In this document: piece after piece, positions 32,816-41,567 of the stretch | Layout of the letters: each line of letters opens with the position of its first letter | Numbering within the stretch: position 1 is the first letter of the stretch | Assembly: GCF_014217685.1 (NCBI RefSeq) | Contig: NZ_CP043654.1 | Location: 1 to 64,000, forward strand | Reading direction: 5' to 3' | DNA from: Glaciihabitans sp. INWT7 | Lineage (GTDB): Bacteria > Actinomycetota > Actinomycetes > Actinomycetales > Microbacteriaceae | DNA length: 64,000 bases | Program-made: the position numbers and the translations under genes | The notes under the pieces: generated by a model | The model's database searches: none | Told to the model about the DNA's origin: nothing | The model's input: only the letters and a program-made list of their open reading frames with translations

Positions 32816-35800
32816 ATCCGCCGCAACTCGGTTCGAGCCGATCGCGATCAGCGCTGAGAGCACGGTCGTCGCTGAGTTCGTGCCCGACTCTTCCGGCTCG
32901 GCCGCGTATCAGTCGGAGGCGGAACTTGAGCGGGAGTTCATCCGGTTGCTGCAGGGCCAGGCATTCGAGTACGTGACGATCCACTCAGGGGGTGAGCTGC
33001 TGGCGAATTTGCGTGTGCAACTTGAGGCGCTCAACGCTGTCACGTTCACCGACGGCGAGTGGCAGCGGCTGCTCGCCGAATACGTGGTGGGTGCCAACGA
33101 TGGCGCGGTGCAGAAGACAGTGCGCGTGCAAGAAGACCACGTTTATGGCTTCAGGCGTGATGATGGCAGCACTAAGAACATTGCGCTGATCGATAAGAAG
33201 AGCATCCACAACAATCGCCTGCAGGTGATCAACCAATACGAGGTCGCGGCCGGTGGTGTTGGCGGGGTGGAGTCTGGGGGTGCGAACGCGAACCGCTACG
33301 ACGTGACGATTCTGGTCAACGGGTTGCCGCTCGTGCATGTGGAGTTGAAGCGGCGCGGGGTCGATATTCGCGAGGCGTTCAATCAGATCGACCGCTACCA
33401 GCGCGACAGTTTCTGGGCAGGCTCCGGCTTGTTCGACTACGTGCAGTTGTTTGTCATCAGCAATGGCACGCTGACGAAGTACTACTCGAACACCACCCGG
33501 CGCCAACATATTGAGGATGCTGCGGGGCGGGCACGCACGCGCAAGTCGAGCAACTCGTTCGAGTTCACCTCATGGTGGGCGGATGCCGCGAACACTCCGA
33601 TCCGTGACTTGGTGGGGTTCACGAAGACGTTCTTCGCCAAGCACGCGTTACTCGCCATCTTGACCCGGTATTGCGTGCTCACCGGTGACCGCCAGTTGAT
33701 GGTGATGCGCCCGTACCAAATCGTGGCGACCGAGCGCATTCTGCAGCGCATCGAGGTGGCCACCAACTACAAGAAGCTCGGCACGACCGCGGCAGGCGGG
33801 TACGTGTGGCACACGACCGGGTCGGGCAAGACCCTCACCTCCTTCAAGGCCGCACAGCTCGCCTCGAAGTTGCCGAGTGTCGACAAGGTGCTGTTCGTTG
33901 TGGACCGGAAAGACTTGGACTGGCAGACGCAGAAAGAGTACGACCGCTTCGAGAAAGGGTCAGCGAACGCATCGACCTCGACCGCGCAACTGGCCAAGCA
34001 CCTGGCAGACCCAGAGCGGCGCATTGTCATCACGACAATTCAGAAGCTCGCCCGACTCGTACAGTCAGACAAAAGCCACACAATCTACGACGGCCATGTG
34101 GTGCTCATCTTTGACGAGTGCCACCGTTCCCAATTTGGCGACATGCACGCCTCGATCACGAAGGCGTTCAAGCGTTACAACCTGTTCGGATTTACCGGCA
34201 CCCCGATCTTTGCCGAGAATGCCGGATCGGGTGGCAACCCGCAGCTGAAGACCACCGAGCAGGCGTTTGGCGAGAAGCTGCACACGTACACAATCGTTAA
34301 CGCGATCACCGATAAGAACGTGTTGCCGTTTCGCATCGACTACGTCAACACAATCAAACTGCCCGAAGGGCTGACCGACAAGCAGGTGTCGGCGATCGAT
34401 ACCGAGCGGGCGCTGCTCGATTCGACCCGCATCGGCATGGTTGTTGAATACATTTTGGAACACTTCGACCAGAAGACCCGGCGCAGCGAACACTACGCAC
34501 TGGGGGAACGCCGGGTGCGCGGCTTCAACTCCCTGTTCGCCACAGCTTCGATCGAGGCGGCGAAGCGGTACTACTCGGCGTTCCGGTCGATGCAGTCGAC
34601 GATTCCGGATGCTCAACGCCTCAAAGTTGGCATCATCTACTCGTTCGCCGCCAATGAGGCTGTAGTCGACGGGTTTCTCGACGAAGAGGGTTTCGACACC
34701 GGCGACCTTGACCTGCCGTCGCGGCAGTTCTTGGACGAGGCGATCACCGACTACAACACCATGTTCGGCACGCGGTGGGGCACGAGCTCTGACGGCTTCG
34801 CCGGCTACTACACCGATCTCTCGATGAGGCTCAAGAACCGCGAGATCGACGTCGTCATTGTCGTGAACATGTTCCTGACCGGGTTCGACGCCACGACGCT
34901 CAACACTCTGTGGGTTGATAAGAACCTGCGCTCTCACGGGCTGATCCAGGCCTACTCACGCACCAACCGCATCCTGAATGCGGTGAAGACGTACGGCAAC
35001 ATTGTCAGCTTTCGCGACCTCGAGCAGCAGACGAATGATGCGATCGCCCTGTTTGGTAACAAAAACGCGCAGGGCGTCGTGGTGCTCAAGCCGTACGGCG
35101 AGTACTACACGGAGTACGCGGGCAAGGTCACGGAGTTGCTCGACCGGTTTGTTCCGGGCCAGCAGATCATCGGAGAGCAGGACCAGAAAGACTTCATTGC
35201 CCTGCTCGGTGCGATTCTGCGTCTGCAGAACATTTTGACCTCCTTCGACGACTTTGAGGGCAACGAGATTCTTACCGAGCGGCAAATGCAGGACTACCGC
35301 TCGGAATACCTCGACCTCTACGCCTCTCTGCGTCGGCCGACCGACGAGAAGGAGACGATCAATGACGACATTGTCTTCGAAATTGAGCTCATCAAGCAGG
35401 TCGAGATCACGGTCGACTACATCCTGCTGCTCGTGCAGAAATACCGCGACGAGCGCGGCGACGGTGATGACAAAGAGGTGCGTGCCGAGATCACCCGCGC
35501 TATCGACGCGTCACCCAGCTTGCGCAACAAGAAAGACCTCATCGAGGCTTTCGTCGATCGTGTTTCCGTGGCAGGTGCGGTCGACCAAGAGTGGGCCGCC
35601 TTCGTCACGGCCCGACGGGATGCTGAGCTTACGTACCTGATTGCCGATGAGGGTCTCAATGCCGACGCCACCCGCGAGTTCATCGACCGAGCTTTTCGCG
35701 ATGGTGTCATTCAGACCACCGGGGTGGCGATCACCAAGGTACTGCCGCCCGTGTCGCGGTTCTCGCCGGGCGGTGGCCACGGCGAGAAGAAGCAGCGAGT

Positions 35801-35849
35801 ACTTGACCGGTTTGCCGAATTCTTCGAGCGGTACTTCGGGCTCGGGTGA
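32808..35849 (+). CDS. hsdR: Type I restriction enzyme, R (motor/nuclease) subunit
   Basis: The protein has 1,013 residues, normal for HsdR. The PD-(D/E)xK nuclease is RYDVTILVNGLPLVHVELKRR (D165, E179, K181). The motor has Walker A TTGSGKT (about 336-342), the DECH box (about 436-439), GFTGTP, and the C-terminal helicase motifs GFDATTLNTLWVDK and QAYSRTNR. The ATG at 32808 overlaps the DUF4357 stop. No HsdM or HsdS gene is present, so it cannot form the usual complex from this locus; it may be a remnant or act with subunits coded elsewhere. Confidence 0.92.
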   Translation: MSESAATRFEPIAISAESTVVAEFVPDSSGSAAYQSEAELEREFIRLLQGQAFEYVTIHSGGELLANLRVQLEALNAVTFTDGEWQRLLAEYVVGANDGAVQKTVRVQEDHVYGFRRDDGSTKNIALIDKKSIHNNRLQVINQYEVAAGGVGGVESGGANANRYDVTILVNGLPLVHVELKRRGVDIREAFNQIDRYQRDSFWAGSGLFDYVQLFVISNGTLTKYYSNTTRRQHIEDAAGRARTRKSSNSFEFTSWWADAANTPIRDLVGFTKTFFAKHALLAILTRYCVLTGDRQLMVMRPYQIVATERILQRIEVATNYKKLGTTAAGGYVWHTTGSGKTLTSFKAAQLASKLPSVDKVLFVVDRKDLDWQTQKEYDRFEKGSANASTSTAQLAKHLADPERRIVITTIQKLARLVQSDKSHTIYDGHVVLIFDECHRSQFGDMHASITKAFKRYNLFGFTGTPIFAENAGSGGNPQLKTTEQAFGEKLHTYTIVNAITDKNVLPFRIDYVNTIKLPEGLTDKQVSAIDTERALLDSTRIGMVVEYILEHFDQKTRRSEHYALGERRVRGFNSLFATASIEAAKRYYSAFRSMQSTIPDAQRLKVGIIYSFAANEAVVDGFLDEEGFDTGDLDLPSRQFLDEAITDYNTMFGTRWGTSSDGFAGYYTDLSMRLKNREIDVVIVVNMFLTGFDATTLNTLWVDKNLRSHGLIQAYSRTNRILNAVKTYGNIVSFRDLEQQTNDAIALFGNKNAQGVVVLKPYGEYYTEYAGKVTELLDRFVPGQQIIGEQDQKDFIALLGAILRLQNILTSFDDFEGNEILTERQMQDYRSEYLDLYASLRRPTDEKETINDDIVFEIELIKQVEITVDYILLLVQKYRDERGDGDDKEVRAEITRAIDASPSLRNKKDLIEAFVDRVSVAGAVDQEWAAFVTARRDAELTYLIADEGLNADATREFIDRAFRDGVIQTTGVAITKVLPPVSRFSPGGGHGEKKQRVLDRFAEFFERYFGLG

Positions 35850-36311
35850 GTTTTTTATTACATCTGGTGTAGCGCCCGCCCGCTGGTGCCAGCGACGTAA
35901 TTTCCCCACTGCCAACGGTGGTGTCACTGTCTTCGCAACTGACAACCCGAAAGCAATGCCCGCAATCTCGACTGACCAAGCGGAACTCCTCGCACGGATG
36001 GCGGTGAAAGGCACGAAGTTGTCGACGTCGGTAATTTAGCGGTACGGCAGCGAAAGACGAGTTCTCGCATCAGATGCAATTGGTCTTACTTAACCGCTGA
36101 TAACAGCCGATATGAAAGTCGGCGGGCAGGCACGCGGAGTGAGCTCAATCGTGTGACCGAAACCATGCAACTTCATGAGGCCGGCGCTCCGGAAGTCGAG
36201 CCTCGAGATTTGGACTTAACGTGGTCCCACCCTTTGGTCGCGCTGGTTTCACCGTGTCGGGGACCTTCCGGCGCAAGGCGGCTGTCACGCCGCTGCACAC
36301 GGGCCTCAGGG
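35850..36311. other. Intergenic region, possibly holding gene debris
   Basis: After the hsdR stop comes GTTTTTTATT, a possible weak terminator tail. A plus-strand frame to 36039 ends FATDNPKAMPAISTDQAELLARMAVKGTKLSTSVI, which reads like protein but has no start or family, so it may be debris. A small hairpin GCCGA-N8-TCGGC lies at about 36107-36124. Confidence 0.35.
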
Positions 36312-37100
36312 TTATCGGGTTTGAATTTTGCAGATCTCCTGCGCCATTTTGAGGTCGACGTCACTTTCGACGATTGCCTCCTCCTCGAGGATGGTGACCG
36401 GTTCGTCCAGGCCAGCGTCGGTGGCACGCATCCAGTACGCCCAGCAGGTACCGGTCCCGTTCGTTGGGTGTCCGTGCTTGGACGTAAAGCGGATGCCCAG
36501 TGGTTGTGTTCCGTCGAAGAGTGTCGCGGTGGACCTCAGCCATTGGGCGATGAGGGTCGTGACGGCTCTGGTGTCACCGGTGATGTGCGCGATCGTTAGA
36601 CCGCCCGTGATGCCGAGGTCGGCAAGTTCATCTTCAAGGTGATGCGACAGGGCCGTAAGAGTGCTCGTAGATGTGATGTCGACCCACCACCCGGCCGGGT
36701 AGCCGAGTCGGTACAGGCTTCGTCCTTCGCGCCATGCCTTGGGCAACCATCTGGCCCGCATCGTGCCTGCCTGATCCCAGTCGTCGACGACCATCGCCCA
36801 GTATTGCTCGAGCGGGATCCCCATCGCATCTGCATCCTTCTGCAGTGCACGACGCGCTCCATTGATCTCGGTCCTGTACGGGGCGAGGAGCTCCATGAAT
36901 GAGGTGAGCCGATCATCCGTCGTATAGAGGGTGTGACCGGTCGTATCGAAACGACTCCACGCGACAGTGTCGAGTGAGCCGTCCGGCTCAGATTCACGCT
37001 GTCTCGGTGCCAGAGCCCCGTAGGAGCTGCGGGCGATGCGGTAGTTTCCGGGTTCTGGACTTCCCACAAGCTCCAACCCGGTAGCTGAACAGAGAGTCAT
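36312..37100 (-). CDS. Probable RES-domain-type toxin
   Basis: The protein has 262 residues from the ATG at 37100. The first half contains YRIARSSYGALAPRQRESEPDGSL, WSRFDTTGHTLYTTDDRLTSFMELLAPYR and WAMVVDDW, which resemble the RES fold of NAD-degrading toxins: an early Arg, an RFD/RYN...LY.AD segment and a conserved Glu. The protein is longer than classic RES toxins (about 160-230). It overlaps the upstream gene by TGATG, with antitoxin first and toxin second. The assignment rests on pattern and context and is not firm. Confidence 0.45.
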   Translation of the reverse strand: MTLCSATGLELVGSPEPGNYRIARSSYGALAPRQRESEPDGSLDTVAWSRFDTTGHTLYTTDDRLTSFMELLAPYRTEINGARRALQKDADAMGIPLEQYWAMVVDDWDQAGTMRARWLPKAWREGRSLYRLGYPAGWWVDITSTSTLTALSHHLEDELADLGITGGLTIAHITGDTRAVTTLIAQWLRSTATLFDGTQPLGIRFTSKHGHPTNGTGTCWAYWMRATDAGLDEPVTILEEEAIVESDVDLKMAQEICKIQTR

Positions 37101-37483
37101 CAACCAGAGAAGGAATCGTCAAGGACGGCCTGGACGGCCCGACCTGCTGCTTTGTATCGGTCTTCACGAATAGCAGTGACAGGGGTGTCGTATTCAAGCC
37201 ATGGGTTGGCGCCGATGAACCAGGCGCGGGCGACGTGCTCGCCTTCCGCTTCGCTGAGGAGTGTCCACTGCTCGTAGGCGAACTGCAGTCGACGCACGGC
37301 TTCATTTTTCGGCGATGGCCCTTCGACCTTTGCCCACCGGTAAGGAAGCTTGGCGTCTTTACTCCCGGCGATGGAGGCGACAAGGGTGCCACCCAAGGAG
37401 CCATTGAGCCGACGAGTGATCTCTCGAATGTCGAGTTTGATCGTTCTCGTGTGAGCGCTGGTGATGTGCGTTGTATTCGTCAT
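37100..37483 (-). CDS. Probable antitoxin of the RES/Xre type
   Basis: This 127-residue protein starts at the ATG at 37483, with GAAGG 5 nt upstream. The C-terminal half (NEAVRRLQFAYEQWTLLSEAEGEHVARAWFIGANPWLEYDTPVTAIRED) resembles the MbcA/ParS/Xre antitoxin C-domain that blocks RES toxins (..ARAWF...NP.L....P...). The N-terminal part is basic (IKLDIREITRR). Coupling to the next gene supports a toxin-antitoxin pair. Confidence 0.45.
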   Translation of the reverse strand: MTNTTHITSAHTRTIKLDIREITRRLNGSLGGTLVASIAGSKDAKLPYRWAKVEGPSPKNEAVRRLQFAYEQWTLLSEAEGEHVARAWFIGANPWLEYDTPVTAIREDRYKAAGRAVQAVLDDSFSG

Positions 37484-37585
37484 GGTGACCTTCAATCCCG
37501 GACGGTGATCTAGCAAGGCTACTTTCGCATCCACTTGGATACCACCAATTTTACACCATTCTCGGTTCCGAGCTGCAGCCACCTC

Positions 37586-37638
37586 ACTTCAACTGCCCAA
37601 ATGGTAGGCGCGGCTGATCGATGCACGGGAGTTGAAGT
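37586..37638. repeat. 9-bp inverted repeat upstream of the antitoxin gene
   Basis: ACTTCAACT (37586-37594) and AGTTGAAGT (37630-37638) are exact complements about 100 bp upstream of the antitoxin start. They could be an operator or a remnant of an insertion end. The surrounding 37484-37766 contains no gene. Confidence 0.35.
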
Positions 37639-37766
37639 AAATGTGGGAACACCCGGGCACCGGCCAGGACAAGGAAATCCCAGACCAGATTGGCGACCCT
37701 AGTGTTCGCTGGGCGCGCACGAGGCAAGCCCGTCTACTCCCGATCTGACAGTCCCTGCTGCTGCAA

Positions 37767-38348
37767 TCACCCGGCGTTCAGGTTTAGGTATCGGTAGACG
37801 GTGGCGCGGCTGGTTCCGATGATCTTTCCGATGTCAGCGGGCTTGAGGCCCTGGGCTTTCAGTTCGTGGGCACGCTTAACTTCGCCATGGTCGGCTGTGA
37901 CTTCGCGTCGTCCTGCCTTCCGCCCGTGCGAGGCGGCGATGGCCATCCCGGCCCGGGTTCGTTCGGAGAGCTGGTCGCGTTCCAGTTGGGCGAACGCGGA
38001 CATGATGGTGACCATGGCCTTCGCCATGGCACCGCCTAATTCGCTGTCGGGATCGGTGGCGATGCCGTCGCGCAAAGACCGGAACTTGATGCCGCGTTCG
38101 GTGAACCCGTCCAGTAGCTCAAGTAGGTGGCGGGTGTTGCGTCCGAGGCGGTCGAGTTTCCACACCACCACTTCATCGCCTCGGCCGAGGCGGTCGAGCA
38201 TTTTGTCCAGCTCGGGTCGGCTGGTTTTGGTTCCGCTGACTCCCTGATCGCGGTAAATGCGTACACACCCCGCGGCTTCCAGTTCCCGGATTTGGAGCTC
38301 GGTGTTCTGATCCGCAGTGCTCACTCGCGCATATCCAAGAACCGTCAC
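37767..38348 (-). CDS. Serine recombinase (resolvase/invertase family)
   Basis: This 193-residue protein has the catalytic serine in YARVSTADQN (Ser10), further family segments (GVSGTKTSRPELDKMLDRLGRGDEVVVWKLDRLGRN, AFAQLERDQLSERTRAG) and a C-terminal helix-turn-helix (LKPADIGKIIGTSRATVYRYL). It resolves cointegrates or inverts DNA at short sites. The GTG start at 38348 has a strong AGGAGG 8 nt upstream. No Tn3-type transposase or terminal repeat is visible nearby, so it is probably a plasmid multimer resolvase or a transposon leftover. Confidence 0.9.
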   Translation of the reverse strand: MTVLGYARVSTADQNTELQIRELEAAGCVRIYRDQGVSGTKTSRPELDKMLDRLGRGDEVVVWKLDRLGRNTRHLLELLDGFTERGIKFRSLRDGIATDPDSELGGAMAKAMVTIMSAFAQLERDQLSERTRAGMAIAASHGRKAGRREVTADHGEVKRAHELKAQGLKPADIGKIIGTSRATVYRYLNLNAG

Positions 38349-38569
38349 AGGGGTTGCCTCCTATTTTCTCGCCAAAGGTCTAAATGTTGTTATCTTGAGA
38401 ATATCAGTGTGAGACACATTGTTGAGATAGGGGACTGGGCGGACACGCCGACGATTTTCGATGTGACAGCGCGCAGACGGTTCGTCCTGTCTAAGGATCC
38501 TTTGATGGGATATCGCTGAAGTCGAAATCCCTTGGAGGGGGCCCCGAGTATACGACCGCGGTCAGATTC
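38349..38569. other. Region upstream of the resolvase, possible recombination site
   Basis: An AT-rich stretch at about 38380-38440 (TTATCTTGAGAATATC, then GTGTGAGACAC and TTGTTGAGATAG) stands out in the GC-rich context and lies where resolvase genes usually keep their res site and promoter. Sub-site structure could not be defined. No gene is evident. Confidence 0.35.
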
Positions 38570-39436
38570 CTAGGATTGTGGGGTCCATGCTGACTGGTTG
38601 TTGTGAACGAACTCGGCGAAGGTGGTCGCGGGCACACCGGTCAGTTGGCGGACGGTTCGGTTGGGCAGGGCGCTGAGGTTGAAGCGGACGATGCGGTAGA
38701 TCATTTTCTGCACGTCGATGTAGTCCTGGGGTTGGCCTTCTGCGGCCAGGTGGGCGAGGTAGTCCTTCTCCGATGGGCGGGCATAGGTGATGGGGCGTCC
38801 GAGTGCTTCGGTCATGGTGCGAGCGATGTGGCGGTAGCTGAGCGATTGCTCCCCGGACAGGGTGTATGCCTTGCGGGTGTGGCCTGGTTCGGTGAACGTG
38901 GTTGCGGCGACCCGACCAATGTCGCGTGCGTCGATGAACGCGGTGAACGACCGCCCGGCGGGCACATAAATCACTCCGCGTTCGCGAATCTCGGCAGCGT
39001 AGGTGGTCGACAGGTTTTGCATGAAGAAGTTGGGGCGGAGGAACGTGTAGGGGGCGTCGATCTGGCGCATATACTCCTCCACCGCGTGGTGCGGGGTCAA
39101 TTTGTTTAGTTGCACTCCTTGCATGGAGAGGAACACGGTCTGACGGGTGCGGCGATTGCGGGCGGCGTCGATGAGGGGGAAGAGTTGCGTTTGAACGTCC
39201 GCGATCTGCGGGGGTCGCATGAGGAACAACCGATCGGTGCCCTCAAGCACGTCCTCCAGCTCACCGGTGGACGCGCCGAAGTGGAATGGGCGGCCTTCGA
39301 CCCCGTCGGGGAGGAGTTCGGCGTCTTTGGCGTCGCGTACGCCCGCGATCACTTTTTCGCCCTTCGTGATTAGTGCATTGACGACGCCTCGGCCCACGGT
39401 GCCGGTCGCGCCGGTAACGAATATGGCGTTGGTCAT
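38570..39436 (-). CDS. NmrA-like NAD(P)-binding protein
   Basis: This 288-residue atypical short-chain dehydrogenase has the Rossmann motif GATGTVGRGV (about 8-17) and the NmrA/quinone-reductase-like plan (GVRDAKDAELLPDGVEGRPFHFGAS, VFLSMQGVQLNKLTPHHAVEEYMRQIDAPYTFLRPNFFMQNL). Such proteins sense or reduce with NAD(P)H. It overlaps the MarR gene upstream by ATGA, so the two form a unit that probably responds to a small toxic or redox-active compound. Confidence 0.8.
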   Translation of the reverse strand: MTNAIFVTGATGTVGRGVVNALITKGEKVIAGVRDAKDAELLPDGVEGRPFHFGASTGELEDVLEGTDRLFLMRPPQIADVQTQLFPLIDAARNRRTRQTVFLSMQGVQLNKLTPHHAVEEYMRQIDAPYTFLRPNFFMQNLSTTYAAEIRERGVIYVPAGRSFTAFIDARDIGRVAATTFTEPGHTRKAYTLSGEQSLSYRHIARTMTEALGRPITYARPSEKDYLAHLAAEGQPQDYIDVQKMIYRIVRFNLSALPNRTVRQLTGVPATTFAEFVHNNQSAWTPQS

Positions 39437-39867
39437 GGTGTTCTCCTTGTCCGGTCGAGGAGCTCAGCAAGTTCGGCCAGTTGCTTATCGGTTAGGGGAT
39501 CAAATTGTGATGCGAGCTTCTCGGTCAGCTGTCGCTCGAAAACTGCTGCTTGGGATGCTGCACTCTCGGTGAGGGTGAGAATGCGGGAACGAGCATCATC
39601 CGGATGCGGCCCGGTTTCGACTAATCCCTCACGTCTCAGCCCGTCGACAAGCTGGGTGATCGCGCCCGGAGTCACTGCCAACGCAGTAGCGATCGAGCTC
39701 GGGGTCACGGGGCCGAGGGCGTGGGAGATGAAGAACAGAGTCTCGACTTGGGACGGCGTCAGCCGAATATCGCCAAAGGGCGAAGAGCGGGCCTGCCTCA
39801 GGGTCCGAGACCAGGCGACAACTGACTCGAGGACGCTTCCGATGTCCTGCATGCGTGAACTCGCCAC
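39433..39867 (-). CDS. MarR-family transcriptional regulator
   Basis: The protein has 144 residues with the MarR winged helix (LTPSQVETLFFISHALGPVTPSSIATALAVTPGAITQLVDGLRREGLVETGPHPDDARSRILTLTESA) and long dimer helices at both ends. A GTG at 39867 or an ATG at 39852 may start it. It probably represses itself, the NmrA-like gene and the divergent-in-function but same-strand NAD(P)-binding gene at 39997-40629. The palindrome at 40637 is a candidate site. Confidence 0.85.
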   Translation of the reverse strand: MASSRMQDIGSVLESVVAWSRTLRQARSSPFGDIRLTPSQVETLFFISHALGPVTPSSIATALAVTPGAITQLVDGLRREGLVETGPHPDDARSRILTLTESAASQAAVFERQLTEKLASQFDPLTDKQLAELAELLDRTRRTP

Positions 39868-39996
39868 AGAACGGTCACCCCTGACAGCTGGTGAAGCGAT
39901 GGGCGGTAGGTGCGAGCTGCCCGAGCAGAAACAGGGACCTGTTGTGCGGGGTGCCTGAGCTTCCGATACCTTCCCTGACTGCCTTGTAGCGGGGGA

Positions 39997-40629
39997 TCAT
40001 CGGGACACGAAGGGCATTTCGTGGATGAAGGACCGATCGTCTATTTGGGTGAGGATGAAGTCCGCAAGGTCGTCGCGACTGATTTGTGTGCTCGCGTTCA
40101 CCCCTACCCATCCCACCCGGAAAGTACCACGTCCGGGCTGTTCCGTCAGCCGTGGACCGCGCACCACCGTCCAATCGGTGTCCGACGCCTGCAACACCTG
40201 AAGATGGTCTCGGGCGTCCGCCAACACGTGCCCAGCCATCACTTTCAACAGAAACTGGATGACTATATCTGCCGCTTTGGGCTTGTCTTGCGCCGCACGG
40301 ACCCCCCCTCCGGAGAGAGTCACTAACCGCTTCACACCGCGCCGGTCCATCGCCGTGACAATGTTACGGGTGCCCTCAGTTTGCAACGATGCCGGTGAGC
40401 CCTTGACCTGTCCAAACACACTCACCACCGCACCGGAGCCGGCCACGGTCGCCTCCACCGCCGGCAAATCGAGGACGTCGCCGTGGATGATCGTCACACG
40501 GGCATCCGATACCGAGAGCTTCCTCGGATCCCGCACCAGGACGCGGACATCGAAACCCGCCGTCAGCAAGCGGTGTAACACCCGACGCCCGGTTTTCCCG
40601 GTCGCCCCAAATAGTGCGATAACTGTCAT
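39997..40629 (-). CDS. NAD(P)-binding SDR-like protein (BVR/NmrA type)
   Basis: This 210-residue protein has an N-terminal Rossmann motif FGATGKTGRRVL (about 7-18), followed by VRVLVRDPRKL and the atypical SDR core VTLSGGGV. This is the flavin-reductase/NAD(P)H-binding group with a single domain. It is preceded by a palindrome that overlaps its promoter. It is on the same strand as the MarR/NmrA pair and 130 bp upstream of it, so it may belong to the same stress response. Confidence 0.8.
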   Translation of the reverse strand: MTVIALFGATGKTGRRVLHRLLTAGFDVRVLVRDPRKLSVSDARVTIIHGDVLDLPAVEATVAGSGAVVSVFGQVKGSPASLQTEGTRNIVTAMDRRGVKRLVTLSGGGVRAAQDKPKAADIVIQFLLKVMAGHVLADARDHLQVLQASDTDWTVVRGPRLTEQPGRGTFRVGWVGVNASTQISRDDLADFILTQIDDRSFIHEMPFVSR

Positions 40630-40636
40630 GTTAATA

Positions 40637-40651
40637 GTTTAGTAGCTAAAC
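40637..40651. promoter_or_regulatory. Probable MarR operator
   Basis: GTTTAG-TAG-CTAAAC is a perfect 15-bp palindrome 8-22 bp upstream of the ATG at 40629, placed to block transcription or translation initiation. The length and AT-rich character fit MarR-family sites. The regulator gene lies 0.8 kb away. Confidence 0.55.
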
Positions 40652-40867
40652 CAGCCGATTTTATAGGTTTTGGCATCGATCGCGGCTGGGCCTTCGATTA
40701 GACCGCCTCGGGTCAAGATGCCAATCAGATCGACAGCCCATGCAGCTCACGACAGCTCGGCGTTCGTCACGACACGGACGCGCAACGCGTAGTGGTCGGC
40801 GGGTGCGGCGCCCCCGGACAACTGCCTCTCATCAAGCTGCAACGGGTGGGTCGACGATTCGCTTGGC

Positions 40868-41457
40868 TCACGCAGCACCATCCGCGCGGTGCGAATCAAG
40901 CACCACGATCAGGTCCGGACGTTCCGGGGCAACCGGCGGGAGCCGGTCGCCCGCATGCCACATGCGGTTGGTGTCGTTAACTGCCAGCTCCATGGCCATG
41001 AGCTGCACCTTCAATGATGTGCCGGGGTTCCCGCCGACCTTGACCAGGAATTTGCCGCGGCCGGGAGGCTCCGCCTCCCGGCCGGTCGACGAGTCCCAGG
41101 CGGGCGGGTCCTGCCACGAGATGAGGAGATCCTGTTCCGCTTTCGATAGCGGAATAGCTGAGGTGAGCATCGACATCTCTGCGCTCGGGAGCCCGCCGGC
41201 GATGACCATGCCGGCGTGCTCGACGAAGCCGCGGGCCTTCATACGTTCTGCCTCCGTGGGGAGCGCGAGCAGGTCGCTCATGGTGTGCGGAATCGTCGCC
41301 AAGCCGACGCCGCGCTGGCGGTTGAGGCAAGTCAGCGCGTCGACACGATCGACCATGCCGCGGCCGGCGCGTAGGGCGCGCCACAGCTCGTCGAGGATGA
41401 CGAAGTAGTGGCGCCGTGGCTCGAGGCCTGCGTCGGCCAAAGCGTTCGCGACGGTGA
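40868..41457 (-). pseudogene. VirB4/TraC-like conjugation ATPase, C-terminal fragment
   Basis: The frame encodes GLEPRRHYFVILDELWRALRAGRGMVDRVDALTCLNRQRGVG, containing the Walker B aspartate/glutamate (ILDEL). Then follow TMSDLLALP, KARGFVEHAGMVIAGGLP, and PPGRGKFLVKVGG near the end. This is the last third of the ATPase found in actinobacterial type IV secretion-like conjugation modules. Walker A and everything upstream is missing. Homology stops at 41457, where a 67-bp fragment of an enolase-type gene begins. It is evidence of a lost conjugation module. Confidence 0.75.
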
Positions 41458-41524
41458 CGTCGGTCTCGGCACCAGCCTGATGGAGCGCGCCATGATCGAC
41501 GCGTGGTGCCGGCTCACAGCTATC
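41458..41524 (+). repeat. 67-bp exact copy of an enolase-type gene segment
   Basis: The 67 bases are identical to the complement of 61723-61789, inside the enolase-superfamily gene (codons for GTSLMERAMIDAWCRLTAI). Here they join a broken VirB4 gene to the region beside glycerate kinase, marking a rearrangement point. The two copies are in inverted orientation, about 20.2 kb apart. Confidence 0.9.
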
Positions 41525-41567
41525 ACCCCACGACCGCGATCCATACGAAATGACGACTTCGCGGTAG

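Noticed and set aside
38330-38340. CGCGCATA near the resolvase start as another start-linked motif
   Set aside because: It lies inside the resolvase coding sequence (YARVST codons), is not followed by a start at 8 nt, and faces no gene on that strand.
37767-38348. Resolvase as part of a complete Tn3-type transposon
   Set aside because: No tnpA gene and no Tn3-like 38-bp terminal repeats were seen on either side.
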